Positions 1 to 11,305 of a stretch of 64,000 nucleotides of DNA are shown one piece after another (the stretch's first letter is position 1; each line of letters opens with the position of its first letter). Source of the DNA: Azorinus chamasolen (Eukaryota; Mollusca; Bivalvia; Cardiida; Solecurtidae); contig OY755244.1 of NCBI GenBank assembly GCA_963576725.1, forward strand, positions 78,119,620 to 78,183,619, given 5' to 3'. Below the pieces are notes generated by a model, which made no database searches, had not been told where the DNA came from, and was given only the letters and a program-made list of their open reading frames with translations. The translations under genes were made by a program, and so were the position numbers.

Positions 1-97
1 CAGATCCTGATCAAATGGCTCCTAAAGGAGATCTTGGTCTGTACTGTTTGCAAGGGTATGAAAAGGTATTTATATGAAGGAAAGAGATCTGATCCAG
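1..97 (-). mobile_element. Family B/C MITE, cut by the window edge
   Basis: Right half only, from cagatcctgatc through the tip to gaaggaaagag. Confidence 0.6.
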
Positions 98-139
98 TTA
101 GTCAATCCTGCACCATTTACACCTATGTAAAATTTACTT

Positions 140-225
140 TTTGAAACCATTGTGATAAATAGAGCATTTGCTCCTATGGAGCAAATGCTCTATTTATCAG
201 AATGGTTTCAACACTACACAATTCT
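140..225 (+). mobile_element. Family A hairpin fragment
   Basis: Stem gaaaccattgtgataaatag with tip gctcctatggagc; outer ends lost. Confidence 0.7.
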
Positions 226-227
226 AA

Positions 228-466
228 TCCTTTCCTTCATACAAATGCTTTTTCACACATTTGCAATCAGAGTAGACCCTGATCCTTTAGAGCCATCTGA
301 TCAGGGGCTGCTCTGTTTTGTTTGCTAATGAAAAAAATTAAATCTGATGAAGTTTCTGCTGTGACCAAAACTTACTGTCTGCATAATGCCATTATACAAA
401 TCCAGCTAATAAATATTCATGATTTGATATTTTTTTTACATGAATATCCATGAGATGAAGAGTTAA
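228..466 (+). mobile_element. Family C MITE
   Basis: From tcctttccttcat to gatgaagagttaa; the hairpin tip is decayed. Confidence 0.7.
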
Positions 467-544
467 ATGAAAATGGGTCTTAGCTATTTGCCAACGTTTG
501 AATATTTGGGGTAATTACCCCATACTTGTGATGAATATCAGAAA

Positions 545-795
545 AATAGATAATGAGAATACTGACGAAAAATAGATAATGAGAATGTTGACAAAAATAG
601 ATAATAAGGTTGACAAAAATAGATAATAATAAGAAGGTTGACAAAAATAGATCATGAGAAAGTTGACAAAAATAGATAATAAGAAGGTTGACAAAATAGA
701 TAATGAGAAGGTTGACAAAAATAGATCATGAGAAAGTTGACAAAAATAGATAATGAGAGGGTTGTCAATGTCGAAAATTAAATAATGAGAGGGTT
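545..795 (+). repeat. Minisatellite, ~25-bp unit
   Basis: About ten copies of gacaaaaatagataatgag with indels. Confidence 0.85.
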
Positions 796-820
796 GTCAT
801 TATAACATTGATAACCTGTA

Positions 821-990
821 ACTGAATTTTCATTGTTTATTGGTGGAGTCCATACAGAATGAATTTGCGAGAGGATTTTGAATGATAAATAATGGAGAAC
901 CTGATCATAGGGCTGTTAGAGGAGCTCTCTGATCTTGGTCTACACTGTTTGCAAATGACACTGCACTAGTTTCTCACAGTATGTTATTAA
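821..990 (+). mobile_element. Family E MITE, degraded
   Basis: gaggattttgaatga, then a hairpin with tip gttagaggagctc; it meets the next E at a common TTAA. Confidence 0.6.
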
Positions 991-1185
991 CCCTTACAAT
1001 GTGGGACGTGAGTCACTAATGTCCTTTGCAAACAGTGTAGACCCAGATGAGAGGGCTCCTCTTCAGGGTCTGCACTGTTTGTCATGTTACACCGTTCTTT
1101 AGAAAAATCGTTACGTATTCATCATAAGCTTGACCTGTTTGAATTTTGGAATAGTCTATTTGAAAAGCACTGTTGTTGACCCTAA
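987..1185 (-). mobile_element. Family E MITE
   Basis: ttaacccttacaatgtggg at the left and agcttgacctgtttgaatt at the right. The hairpin right arm is shortened from the tip. Confidence 0.65.
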
Positions 1186-1402
1186 ATATTTGGCCTCCCA
1201 GTCATACCTCCTAACTACATTTAGGTTGATTTGAATAAGTCCATTCTTCTATGTTTTGATAACTTTTATGAAACTTACAGAATAGTGAATAGTGTAGACC
1301 CTGATCAAACAACACTTTGAGGGACAGGGTGATCTGAGGCTGCACTATTATCCCATTTGTTCACATTGAAAAAACAGCTAACAAACAATGATAAACTCTC
1401 TC

Positions 1403-1648
1403 TTAACCTTTTACTCCATAAATACGCCTTTCTACACATTTGCAAATAGAGCAGACCCAGATCAGATGGCTTCTGTATCAGCCATCTGATCTGTGTCTGT
1501 TTAGTTTGCTTATGAATTAACATTGATATGATTGTACAGTTTTTGCCATTTCCAAAAAATCTGTTTTCATGTGCTATTATGAAAAATAATCTAATTAATA
1601 TTCATGATATCATTATTTCTTACATGAATATTCATGGTGTAAAGGTTT
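1403..1648 (+). mobile_element. Family C MITE
   Basis: ttaaccttttactcc to ttcatggtgtaaagg; stem gcagacccagatcagatgg. Confidence 0.8.
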
Positions 1649-1649
1649 G

Positions 1650-2055
1650 GGCTGTCTGTCCTTGAAAATAAAAGTAAACGCGATGATACTATTCAAGCAT
1701 GAAAGAGACACTCATTTGCATACACAATAGACCCAGGTCAGACAGATCTTGTCCAAACTGCTGTCACTCACTCAATAGTTTCCAAAATGTTGGAACGAGT
1801 CAGCAGTAAGTAACAAAACAAATCAGCTGTTAAGCAAGCATATTTTATTTTCAGGAAGATAAGAGTTAAAATCTTTAATCAATATAATTTTGAATTTATT
1901 TGTGACAGAATCAAATTTACAGTTGCTACCACTGCCTGCAAGAGAACAACTATGTAAGCTTTATAGCATGTGTATAATACTGATAAAAACTAGGCGCAAT
2001 TAACAGATCGGCATTCTAGCTTTAGATAGTTTTAATATAATTTTTACATTGCTTT
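1650..2055. other. No gene seen
   Basis: AT-rich sequence with one short diverged arm (acacaatagacccaggtcag, 1719) and no coding signal. Confidence 0.5.
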
Positions 2056-2212
2056 ACAGTGAAACCCCCTCTAAACCAATCTTTTCAGTAAAGAAGAACA
2101 ATTATATCTTTTTAGGCAGGTGTCTGCTTCATGCAGGATGAAAGGCATGCAGAATACTGCATTGGGAGCTTTCTGTATATATGACTGTCACCCTGCATGA
2201 AAATGCTACCAG
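2056..2212 (+). mobile_element. Family F MITE, partial
   Basis: cagtgaaaccccctctaaac, then a diverged hairpin (gcaggatgaaaggcatgcag). Confidence 0.6.
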
Positions 2213-2218
2213 CTGTCA

Positions 2219-2322
2219 TAACCCTTTACTCCATGAATATTCATGTAAGAAATAATGATGTCATGAATATTAATTAGATTAATTGTTTCAATAGCACATG
2301 GACTCAGGAATTTTTGGCCATT
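2219..2322 (-). mobile_element. Family C end fragment
   Basis: taaccctttactccatgaat to ttggcca; hairpin absent. Confidence 0.7.
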
Positions 2323-2338
2323 TCTTAAAGATCTTGTC

Positions 2339-2563
2339 TTAACCCATTCCCCCATAGGCTATTTTTAGATCCATCCACTTTGAATAAATCTACCGAAAAG
2401 GAGAATTAACTAGAGAAAAGGAAAAGTTTTGAATTTTGTAGTTTGAAACCATTGTGATAGAGCATTTGCTCCTAAAGGAGCAAATGCTCTATTTATCACA
2501 ATGGTTTCACAAAGTGACATTTACAGAAGCGTCAAAAGGCGTCAATATGCGGGAATGGGTTAA
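2339..2563 (+). mobile_element. Family A MITE
   Basis: TTAA at both ends; tip gctcctaaaggagc with the left stem shortened. Confidence 0.85.
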
Positions 2564-2970
2564 ACCGTTGGTCTGATTTCAGTTATAATTTGTGTGTTTA
2601 ATTCGCACAAAAACATGGTGTCCAGGGATGGAACAAGTTCTCCCTACAATGTCTACAGCTGCAATATCTTGAATATTCCCATACTTTTCTCAAACCACTT
2701 GATGGATTGCAATTCTCTTGTATATCGACAATAAACATGGCTGCCAGTGATGGGGGCTAAGTTGGGGCTAATATAATTATTATATTTCAAAATTGTTTTT
2801 GAAACGAAAGACTAGCTTTATAAGGCCCTCTTGTACATAGCATCTCTGTATCTCTTTGGGGCATCTAATTAGCCTGTAGTTGGCAGAAACAGACGTTAAT
2901 CAACACATCTAACTAACCTCTTGTAAATAACAATTATTAAGCATGCTGGAGTTGCAGTTTTGAACACTTT
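2564..2970. other. No gene seen
   Basis: Low-copy-looking sequence without a supported frame or clear MITE. Confidence 0.5.
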
Positions 2971-2973
2971 CAT

Positions 2974-3110
2974 TTAACCCATTCCCTCATTGGCTATTTT
3001 TAGATCCAACCTCTTTGAATAAATCTACCGAAATCTACATTGTTACAATGGTTTCAAAATGTGACTTTTACAGAGGCGTAGAAAGGCGTAATTATGGAGG
3101 AAAGGGTTAA
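2974..3110 (+). mobile_element. Family A, hairpin-deleted derivative
   Basis: Both termini and TTAA are intact; the stem-loop is reduced to attgttacaatgg. Confidence 0.85.
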
Positions 3111-3114
3111 CAAG

Positions 3115-3205
3115 GATTGTGAATGACTAACAGTACAGACCCTGATGAGAGAGTTTTCCTAGGAGCCATCTGATCCGGGTTTACACTGTCAGTACTCTTA
3201 TTTCC
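3115..3205 (+). mobile_element. Family E hairpin remnant
   Basis: acagtacagaccctgatgag pairs imperfectly with catctgatccgggttta. Confidence 0.55.
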
Positions 3206-3258
3206 CTCATTCAGAGGGTAAATGACATTTGCAAACAATCTGGATCAGCATCTCAGTG

Positions 3259-3508
3259 TTAACCCTTCTCTTGCTGAATTTTAAAATACATTTCTCCTTC
3301 TTTACCCATGCCCTGTTGTATAATTACATATATCTTCACTGTGTACAAGTATTTCGCTGTGCAAGCACTGCTGTGGAATGCACTGGTTGCACAATCAACT
3401 TGTAAATAGTGCAGACCCAGATGAGACAGCTCCTGCAGGAGCGGTCTCATCTGGGTCTTCACTGTGTACAGGTAGGTATATTGACGTGAATAGTAAGTGA
3501 AGGGTTAA
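3259..3508 (+). mobile_element. Family D MITE
   Basis: Full length, TTAACCCTTCTC to GAAGGGTTAA; tip gctcctgcaggagc. Confidence 0.9.
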
Positions 3509-3834
3509 TTCAAACTGCACAGAGGTCAAATTTTCAAATAAAAATTGAAGAAAAATGTAGATGAAGAATCAATTTGAAGCAGATGGCATTTTTTAGAATT
3601 CAATGTATTAATGTGTTGAGAGTCTATTTTTATTTCATCTCTAGGCAATACAGATTGCTTTGCACAATAAATCGCTACAAGCTGTCTGCAAACTAAGTGC
3701 AATTAGCCAAGACATTTAATGAGCTGGTGTTGTAAGTCTTGTTGACTTGATCATGTTCTAAGTCTTTTCATGGACTTGATCGCATTGTAAGTCTTGTCAG
3801 TTCAGTCGCAAGTGTCACTGACCTTTCGTGAATG

Positions 3835-4070
3835 TTAATACATTCCCTCCTAGTGACGCATTTTGGCGCCTCTGTAAAGGTCACATGTAGAAACCATTGT
3901 GATAAATAGAGCATTTGCTCCTATAGGAGCAAAATTTTATGCTCTATTTATCACAATGGTTTTAAACTAAATATTTCTCAAGTTTTCCTTTTCTCTAGTT
4001 TATGCTCCTTTTCGGTTAGATTAATTCAAAGATGTTGAGTCTGAAAATAGTCTATGAGGTAATGAGTTGA
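3835..4070 (-). mobile_element. Family A MITE
   Basis: Full length; 7-bp insertion beside the tip (gagcaaaattttatgctc). Confidence 0.8.
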
Positions 4071-4091
4071 CCAGGCCTTTAGATAAGAGAG

Positions 4092-4317
4092 TTAACCCTT
4101 TACCTCATGAATATTCATGGGAGAATTATTATTACCTGCATTCAGCTTTCACATGTATTTCTAGATAAATGTAGTGATACATTTTAGAAAAATTCTGTAT
4201 TGTAAATTTTGGAAAGATTGAAGGTTTAGTTCGAGTTATCCCAAAGTTTGAGTTATCCAAGTTTGTGATATCCCAAAGTTCGAGTTATCCAAGTTTGTGA
4301 TATTGAAGTTCAACTAG
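4092..4317 (-). mobile_element. Family C end joined to a family H half
   Basis: ttaaccctttacctcatgaa to 4130, then H right half ending gatattgaagttcaac, with an internal duplication of the cgagttatccaagtttgtg segment. Confidence 0.6.
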
Positions 4318-4395
4318 AAAATGAATTCAGCTCATTCTCTGATTTTATGCAATTTTTCGCCTACTTCTGGTTTATTCAAGCTTTACAGAAGCTGG

Positions 4396-4682
4396 TTAAC
4401 CCTTTACTCCATGAATATTTCTGTAAGAAATAATGACATCATGAATATTAATTAGATTAATCTTTTTAAAATGGCATAATTATTTACACATGAAATTTTA
4501 GCCAAGGCAGAAACTAGAGAATCAGATCATTAGTATATATCCATAAGCAAACAGAGCAGATCCTGATCAGACGGCTCCTATAGGAGCGTTCTGTTTTACT
4601 TTCAACTTGCTTTAAGCAGCCACCTGCCTTTAACACAAAATACTTGAGGTAATTTAGTGGCCGTTATAGAGAGGTTTTACTG
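4396..4682. mobile_element. C/F chimeric MITE joined at the hairpin tip
   Basis: Left half is family C (reverse): TTAACCC, catgaatatt, gcaaacagagcagatcctg. From the tip GCTCCTATAGGAGC (4574-4587) onward it is family F: gttctgttttactttcaac, ccacctgcctttaac, gaggttttactg followed by TA. The junction lies inside the tip shared by the two families. Confidence 0.9.
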
Positions 4683-4751
4683 TATAAAATTATATAGTCT
4701 GGATCTAGGCTGTTTGTAAATGTTGGTAAGGTCGCAGCTAGCATGATAAGG

Positions 4752-5010
4752 TTAACCCTTTCCCTGTTCTAATTATTTTTTACAAATTTCAATACCTACT
4801 GAATATTCATGGATGAAATAGTTATAATGAAATATGGAAGATGGAACATTGCAGCCATTTTAGAAAGTAAAGAAACAGATCTATCAAATTCTATTAGCTA
4901 AGTTGCACAGAACAGACCCAGATTAGGTGCCTCCTATAGGACCCGTCTGATCTGTGTCTACTCTGTTTGAAAATGCATGAAAATGCATTTATATGAAGGA
5001 AAGGGTTTAA
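4752..5010 (-). mobile_element. Family B MITE
   Basis: ttaaccctttccctgttc to gaaggaaagggtttaa; tip cctcctataggaccc. Confidence 0.8.
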
Positions 5011-5176
5011 AAAAAAAGCAGCATTGAAGGGGTTAACCTGGAAGCATGCATTACTGAGCATCAATTACTATATCGGAACTTATGGATCGATATTTACTTG
5101 CAGCTATATGTAAATTCTGGGAAAATTGTGTCTTGATATAAGACTTAAAGATATATGGATCTTGGGGCTTGGATAA

Positions 5177-5313
5177 ACCCTTTACCTGGCAAAGATGCCT
5201 TTGTAAACAGAGTAGAACCAGATCATGCTGCTCCTGCAGGACTACTCTGTCTGCTTACAGAGTTATATTGATCTGATTCGACAGTTTTTGCCAAAGGCAA
5301 AATTCATGTGTTC
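5177..5313 (+). mobile_element. Family C fragment
   Basis: aaccctttacctgg to attcatgtgttc; meets a family A element at TTAA 5314. Confidence 0.65.
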
Positions 5314-5506
5314 TTAACCCATTCCCTCATATTGACGACTCTGTAAAAATCACTTTGTGAAACCATTGTGAAAAATAGAACATTTGCTCCTATAGGAGCA
5401 AATGCTCTATTTATCACAATGTTTTCAAACTATAAAATTCTAAAAATATTCCTTTCCTCTAGTTAATGCTCCTTTTCAGTAGATTTATTCAAAGAGGTTG
5501 GATCTA
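5314..5506 (-). mobile_element. Family A MITE, end truncated
   Basis: Left TTAA and perfect hairpin; stops at ggttggatcta. Confidence 0.8.
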
Positions 5507-5605
5507 TATGCCTTTCTATGGCTTTGCAAACAAAGTAGATCCAGATGACAGATGGCTCATGTAGGAGCAGTCTGATCAGGGTCTGCTCTGTTTGCTTACG
5601 ATTCA
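5507..5605 (+). mobile_element. Family C fragment
   Basis: tatgcctttctatgg to tgtttgcttacg. Confidence 0.65.
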
Positions 5606-5635
5606 CAACGTTACACTTTTCTGTGCCCTCAATAC

Positions 5636-5738
5636 CTCATTTCTCAAGCAAACTCTATGTAGTGATCAATTATATGCCAAACCCTTTATTATGAACCCTC
5701 TATGGTCACAACATAAAGTTTGCTAGAGAAATAACAAT
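5636..5738 (+). mobile_element. Family G remnant
   Basis: tttctcaagcaaactctatg pairs loosely with acataaagtttgctagag. Confidence 0.5.
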
Positions 5739-5953
5739 TTAACCCATTCCCTCATATTGATGCCTTTTGACGTCTCTGTAAAAGTCACTTTCTGAAACCA
5801 TTGTGATAAATACGGAGCAAATGCTGTATTTATCACAGTGGTTTCAAGGCTGCGCAATTCTAGAACTTTTCCTTTTCTCTAGTAAATGCTCCTTTTCGGT
5901 AGATATATTCAAAGAGGTTGGATCTAAAAATAACCTATGAGGTAATGGGTTAT
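5739..5953 (-). mobile_element. Family A MITE, left stem deleted to the tip
   Basis: gataaata is joined directly to cggagcaaatgc. Confidence 0.8.
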
Positions 5954-6039
5954 TTGAAATATGCCCCTTTTTCTATGACTGAAATAGTTTGATCCTGATT
6001 AGACACTTCCTCTGGATCCAGATTGTTTACAATTGTTGT

Positions 6040-6440
6040 CATGAATTTGTTTTACTTTATATGCTAATGTTTCAAGCTTGCCTGTACGTGTCCTCCTTGT
6101 GACGGCAACTAATACTGTTACATTGTTACGGGTAGCAATCAATATCATAATGCTATTTTCCATGTATGGCTAGTTCCTGATTTATGATAAAATCAATATG
6201 ATCACTATTTATTTCCTTTGTGTTTATTCCATTAAAGTTGATGAGTTGTTTGCTAACTACTGGAGAGAATATGAAGAGGGTAGGCCATTTTACAAGAATT
6301 ATCTCCCTTGTGTTGAATTGATTCCCTCCCCTGGTTTGTTTGTTATGATTTTCTGTATTGTAATTGGAAAATGTACTGCACCTTTTCTCACCAAAAAGAG
6401 GTTAACCCTCTGAATGTGGTAAACTAATTTGATACAAATC
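6040..6440. other. No gene seen
   Basis: AT-rich. An open frame at 6198-6413 has no recognisable features and I do not call it. Confidence 0.5.
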
Positions 6441-6690
6441 CTTCACTTGGTGAATAATTATACAAGACAATGCAAATTATGAATATAAATTTAATTCTTG
6501 TATTCAAATTTAGAAGAAAGAATATTTTTGGCAAACCGTAGAAAATCAGATCTGTAACATATAAGCACAAACAGAGCAGAGCTTGATCAGGCAACTCCTG
6601 ATGGGGCTGTCTGATCAGGGTCTACTCTGTTTACTAAGGGTGTAAAAAAGGCAGAATTATCAAGTAAATGGTTGATAGTATCCATCAAAC
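6440..6690 (-). mobile_element. Family C MITE, diverged
   Basis: cagatctgtaacatataagc, then cagagcagagcttgatcagg and a weak tip cctgatgggg. Confidence 0.65.
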
Positions 6691-6761
6691 CATTACTTAC
6701 ATGGCAAGGAAGGGTGTAGAACTGCTTTATTGCAACTGTAGCCTTATTATGAAGTAGTTCT

Positions 6762-6938
6762 CAGAGGTCCGGATAAGATGCATTAATCAAAACGTTTTCA
6801 GGAAAAACTTCTTTATTTCTCCACCAAACCCTATGTTGTGACCACTCTTTAGATTCGTCTCTTTGAAACGATTCTAAAGAGTGGTCACAACATAGGGTTT
6901 GGTGGAGAAATGAGTATGCGTCTTTATCTGTTGCTCTG
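6762..6938 (+). mobile_element. Family G MITE
   Basis: CAGAGGTCCGGATAAG to CTTTATCTGTTGCTCTG around a long palindrome (6823-6905). The ends suggest hAT-like CAG..CTG, but I see no 8-bp duplication. Confidence 0.8.
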
Positions 6939-6939
6939 A

Positions 6940-7420
6940 GTTTTGTTATTTTATGTTGATACCTGGGTTTTCTGTCTTTAGAATAGGAGCAGCAGTCTAG
7001 TTGATTCGATAGAATTATTTCATTTCATTGCTCTTGGTCATACTAGCCTCTTTGAATGCTTCGTCAGTTGCATTCAGTACAGTGTTAATGTTTGCCAGAA
7101 ATTTCAATGAGTCCAACTAAACAAAGTATGAAACACTTCGTGAGTTCAGAATTCAGAGATTCCAGGCTTCAGGGAAACAATTTTTTTCATGGTCAAATAT
7201 TTTTTGGGAAGTTTCTAGAACTGTAGGGAGGGGAAATTTGAAATTGTAGGCAAACATCAGGGAGTTTAAAAAAACAAAAACAATTAAACTTCTTCAAAAG
7301 TATTACATAAATTATGACAGAAAGACCAAATGTCACTATGAAATGTGTCAGGGAAATTAGAAATTACGTCAGCTAAATGTCAGGGAATTTGTTTCCTCTG
7401 GTTTGTGGCATCCTTGGATT
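6940..7420. other. No gene seen
   Basis: AT-rich low-copy-looking sequence. Confidence 0.5.
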
Positions 7421-7421
7421 T

Positions 7422-7537
7422 GTAGTTTTGAAACCATTGTGATAAATATAGGAGCAAATGCTCTATTTATCACAATGGTTTTAATTAGTGACGATTACAG
7501 AGGCGTAGAAAGGCGTATTTATGGAGGAAAGGGTTAA
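7422..7537 (+). mobile_element. Family A, 5' truncated, left stem lost to the tip
   Basis: gataaata runs straight into taggagcaaatgc; right end and TTAA intact. Confidence 0.8.
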
Positions 7538-7760
7538 ACCCTGTTACCCCATTATTCAATATTCATGCAAGAAATAGTGACCTCATGAATATTAATTAGA
7601 TTAATTCTTATACAAGTAATAGCACATGGGCACAGAAAATGTTGACCATGGCAGAAACTGTAGAGCCATATCTATTTTATGTCACAAGCAAACAAAGCTG
7701 TTCTGGGTCTATTCTGTTTGCACAGGCGTAGAAAGGTGTATTTATGGAGTGGAGGGTTAA
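7534..7760 (-). mobile_element. Family C MITE sharing TTAA with the previous A
   Basis: ccccattattcaatattc to gtggagggttaa; hairpin tip deleted (acaaagctgttctggg). Confidence 0.8.
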
Positions 7761-8215
7761 ATGCCTAGGCTTTAATAGATTCTGTACATAATCAGTCCAG
7801 GGTTGTCACATCTGCAAGACCTCGGCTAAAATAACATCTCTGCTTTCAGAATAATTCCGATTGCTACAAAAACTGTCGACGTTATGGAACTGTGCTATTT
7901 TTAGATAGTTTTGATCTGAAATGGGATTTCCAAATGTACTGCCATGATGAAATTAAAAAATAATAAATATTGACTTTCAGATTAAATTTAATTATTGCTT
8001 TTTGATGTTGCTTCCCGGGAATACAATATTCTAAGTGCATGCCAATGTCATTGAGTAAAAAGACACGTTTACGATATAAACACAAACACTGTACTAGGTT
8101 TAGCATGTACAACATTCGTTTAGGTTTATTCACTTAGATTTGTTTCAGGATTAATCAATGACTGCATAAAACTGGAAGTGAAAATGAACTGACAAAGTCG
8201 ATATACAGTGGAATA
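7761..8215. other. No gene seen
   Basis: No MITE or coding signal that I can support. Confidence 0.5.
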
Positions 8216-8235
8216 CCAGTACAGTAGAACCTGTT

Positions 8236-8463
8236 TTAACCCATTACCTCATAGGCTATTTTTAGATCCATACACTTTGAATAAATCTACTGAAAAGGTG
8301 CATTAACTAGAGAAAAGGTTTTTTTTAAATTTTGTAGTTTGAAACCATTGTGATAAATAGAGCATTTGCTCCTATAGGAGCAAATACTCTATTTATCACA
8401 ATGGTTTCAGAAAATGACTTTTACAGAGGCGTAGAAAGGCGTATTTATGGAGGAAAGGGTTAA
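8236..8463 (+). mobile_element. Family A MITE nested in F
   Basis: Full length; duplicated TTAA inside F's left arm; near-perfect hairpin. Confidence 0.9.
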
Positions 8464-8578
8464 GTAGCCATTTGTTTATTGAGCATAGGAGTCTTTAAAA
8501 GCAGGTGTTTGCTTAATCCAGGACAATAGTAATGCATAAAGCTCTTAAAGGAGCTTTTTGTATTACTTTAGACCTGCA

Positions 8579-8779
8579 TTAACCCATTCCCATATAGGCT
8601 ATTTTTAGACCCAACCTCTTTGACTAAATCTAATTTATTTTAGAATTAATTAGTTTTGAAACCATTGTGATGAATAAAGCATTAAAATTTTGCTCCTATG
8701 AAGCAAAGGCTATATTCGGCACAATGGTTTCAAAAAATGATATTTACAAAGGTGTCAATATGAGGGAATAATTGGTTAT
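8579..8779 (+). mobile_element. Second family A MITE nested in the same F
   Basis: Inserted at tgcaTTAA of F's right arm; right target decayed to TTAT. Confidence 0.85.
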
Positions 8780-9039
8780 TTGCAACAACCTGCCTTACAG
8801 ACCCATATATAGACCTTTTTGATATCCGCTTGAGACAGGTGCCACTGTATGTCAGATTCTTAAGGCGTCGGTAACATTTTAGACATGCATGTATTATTAA
8901 GAGTTCGTTTTAAAAATTAAATCGTGATATTATTTTTTAGAAATTTTGAGTTTACAAACCTAGATGTTGTAAAATCTCTGTAAAACTTAGTAGATAACCA
9001 TGGATATCTTTAAAAGCAGTCGACTAATGTAAATTTTTT

Positions 9040-9196
9040 CCTAAGATTTTTTTTACCTTGACAAAAACTTAAGGATGGAATCTATATAATTGCATAAGCG
9101 AACAGAGCAGACCCAGATCAGATGACTCCTACAGGAGCCATCTGATCTGAATCTACTCCGTTTGCAAAAGCATGAAAAAAGTATTTATAGGTTAAT
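9040..9196 (-). mobile_element. Family C MITE, left part lost
   Basis: Hairpin cgaacagagcagacccagat with tip ctcctacaggagc. Confidence 0.7.
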
Positions 9197-9550
9197 GTAG
9201 AATGATAATATGATATTATGTTTCATAATGCATTAAGCTACCATCTAACCCAGAATTGGACCTATTGTGGTGGTTATTGTAGGAATGTTTTATTATAGTT
9301 TTATCTCCATATTTTCCTCAAGTTGTGGTGAGTGATGCCTGAGTTTGTATTTGCCAAAACAGTCCCAGGCTCCAGGCTCAAGAACAGTTTCATACATGCT
9401 CTCTGGGTTCTGGGAACCAAGGAAACGTGTTTGAGATTATTATTGAGTTTTGAATCTAAGAATATGATAGAAATACAAGCTCTGGGCCTTCATTTCCTCA
9501 TTAACCGGTAACCTTGGACATTTTACCTAACATTTTCCTATATATGTACA
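9197..9550. other. No gene seen
   Basis: No supported feature. Confidence 0.5.
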
Positions 9551-9805
9551 TTAACCTTTTCCCTGTTGCATATTCATGTATAAAATTATGACATCATGAA
9601 TATTAATTAGATTTGTTTTTATAATGGCATATAAGTACAGGCCATTTGCAAATGGCTTAGGCAGAAACTGTAGAATCAGATCTATATAATACCATCAGGC
9701 AAATAGAATAGACCCTGATCAAACAATTCCTATAGGAGCCATCAGATCTGGGTCCACTCTGTTTGCATATGTGTGAAAAAGTTTTCATATGAGGGAAAGT
9801 GTTAA
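9551..9805 (-). mobile_element. Family C MITE
   Basis: Full length with TTAA ends. Confidence 0.85.
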
Positions 9806-9860
9806 TAGCAATATTACAGTAGAAGTTTCGTGGACCACATTAAGTGTGGGTAATGTTTAA

Positions 9861-9918
9861 TCAACCCTTTACTCCATGAATATTCATTGCAGGAATCCAC
9901 CCATTATGAACATTAGTT
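9861..9918 (-). mobile_element. Family C end fragment
   Basis: caaccctttactccatgaat and the following ~40 bp. Confidence 0.65.
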
Positions 9919-10195
9919 AACCAGCCACATTCCCTCATGGGCTATTTTTAGAGCAAACCTCTTTGAATAAATCTACCAAAAAGGAACATTACCTAGAGAA
10001 AAGGAATTTTTTAGAATTTTGTAGTTTTGAAACCATTGTGATAAATAGAGCATTAAATTTTGCTCCTAAGGAGCAAATGCTTTATTTATCACAATGGTTT
10101 CAAAATACAAAATTCTAAAAAAAAAATCCTTTTCACTAGTTAACGCTCCTTTTCGGTAGATTTATTCAAAATTGCCTATAAGGTAAATGGTTTAA
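9917..10195. mobile_element. Family A foldback with two identical ends
   Basis: Both sides of the hairpin are the family A left side: ggctatttttaga and aataaatctacc recur inverted as ggtagatttattc and attgcctataagg. A normal A has a different right side. Confidence 0.85.
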
Positions 10196-10269
10196 AGTAG
10201 CTCCGGGTTAGGTTTTTGCAGACATATTATTTTTCTGCATGAAAATGTTAAACTTATCAATAATCGGAC

Positions 10270-10472
10270 CTAACCCCTACAATGCAGGAAGCTTTTGCAA
10301 ATAGTGTAGATCCAGATCAGAGGGCTCCTAATGGAGCCCTCTGATCAGGCTCTGCACAATTTGCCATATTTTACAATTCATGGGAATGGTTTTCCCTTTA
10401 GAATCAGCATGAGACAGTCAAGTGACAAACTCTGGAAGGGTCAATTTGAAAACGCAGCATTGTAAGGGTTAA
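10270..10472 (-). mobile_element. Family E MITE
   Basis: taacccctacaatgcagg to attgtaagggttaa; tip gctcctaatggagc. Confidence 0.8.
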
Positions 10473-10794
10473 AATGACAAATCATAGACAGATATAAAAA
10501 GATAAACTATAATCAGACTATCTTACCGCTTTGCTTTTGGAAGTTGAACATATTATCCTTTCATTTAATTAAGCAGATGGTGTTTGAATGTGACCCATTT
10601 AGTTTTAGTTATATCCATATTTTTGTTCTATCTTTTGCGTGCTTGGTATGTTCTTATCTGCTCGAAACGTCATTTATTTTAGCGGAATTCTTTTGTTGCT
10701 TTAGACATGGACCTGTGATCACCTTTGCAAACAGTATAAACCCAGATGAGATGTCAAGTAAACTATCATCTCACAGGGATTGAAATTATGTATA

Positions 10795-11196
10795 CAGAGC
10801 TACAGATTTGTGTACTCAATTACAGTAAAACCTCTCTATAATGGCCACTAAATTACATCAAATATTTTGTGTTAAAGGCAGGTGGGTGCTTAGAGCAAGG
10901 TGAAAGTAAAACAGAACGCTCCTATAGGAGTGTTCTGTTTTACTTTCACCTTGCTTTAAGCACCCACCTGCCTTAAATACCAATTAATTAACACAATTTA
11001 GTGGCTGTTATAGAGAGGTTTTTCTGTACTAAAAATCGTCATTTCTCCACTAAACCCTATGTTGTGACCACTCTTTAGAATCGTCTCTTTGAGAGGATTC
11101 TAAAGAGTGGTCACAACATAGGGTTTGAACGAGAAATAAAAAATAAAAAGTTATTCTTGAAAATGGTTTAATTTACGCATCTTATCTAGAGCTTTG
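10795..11196 (+). mobile_element. Family G MITE hosting an F element
   Basis: cagagctacagat before F, ctaaaaatcgtcatttctcc and the long palindrome after it, ending cttatctagagctttg. Confidence 0.8.
10823..11026 (+). mobile_element. Family F MITE nested in G
   Basis: CAGTAAAACCTCTCTATAA ends; TA at both sides; tip ctcctataggagt. Confidence 0.9.
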
Positions 11197-11305
11197 ATGA
11201 ATAGGTTTTTTGAATAGGTTTTTTGGAACAAAAGAGTATAAAATTCAATAATTGAAAATAGAAAATGACAAATTTTGCAGATATCAGCATGTGGCAGCGA
11301 AAGTG

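Larger units (their letters stand above)
8222..8847 (+). mobile_element. Family F MITE hosting two family A insertions
   Basis: F pieces lie at 8222-8239, 8464-8582 and 8780-8847. CAGTAGAACCTG and gtgccactg mark the ends, flanked by TA. Removing the two A elements restores F at TTAA motifs in both arms. Confidence 0.8.

Noticed and set aside
2461..2505. CRISPR-like repeats
   Set aside because: Spacing is irregular, copies occur in both orientations with transposon ends, and the genome is animal.
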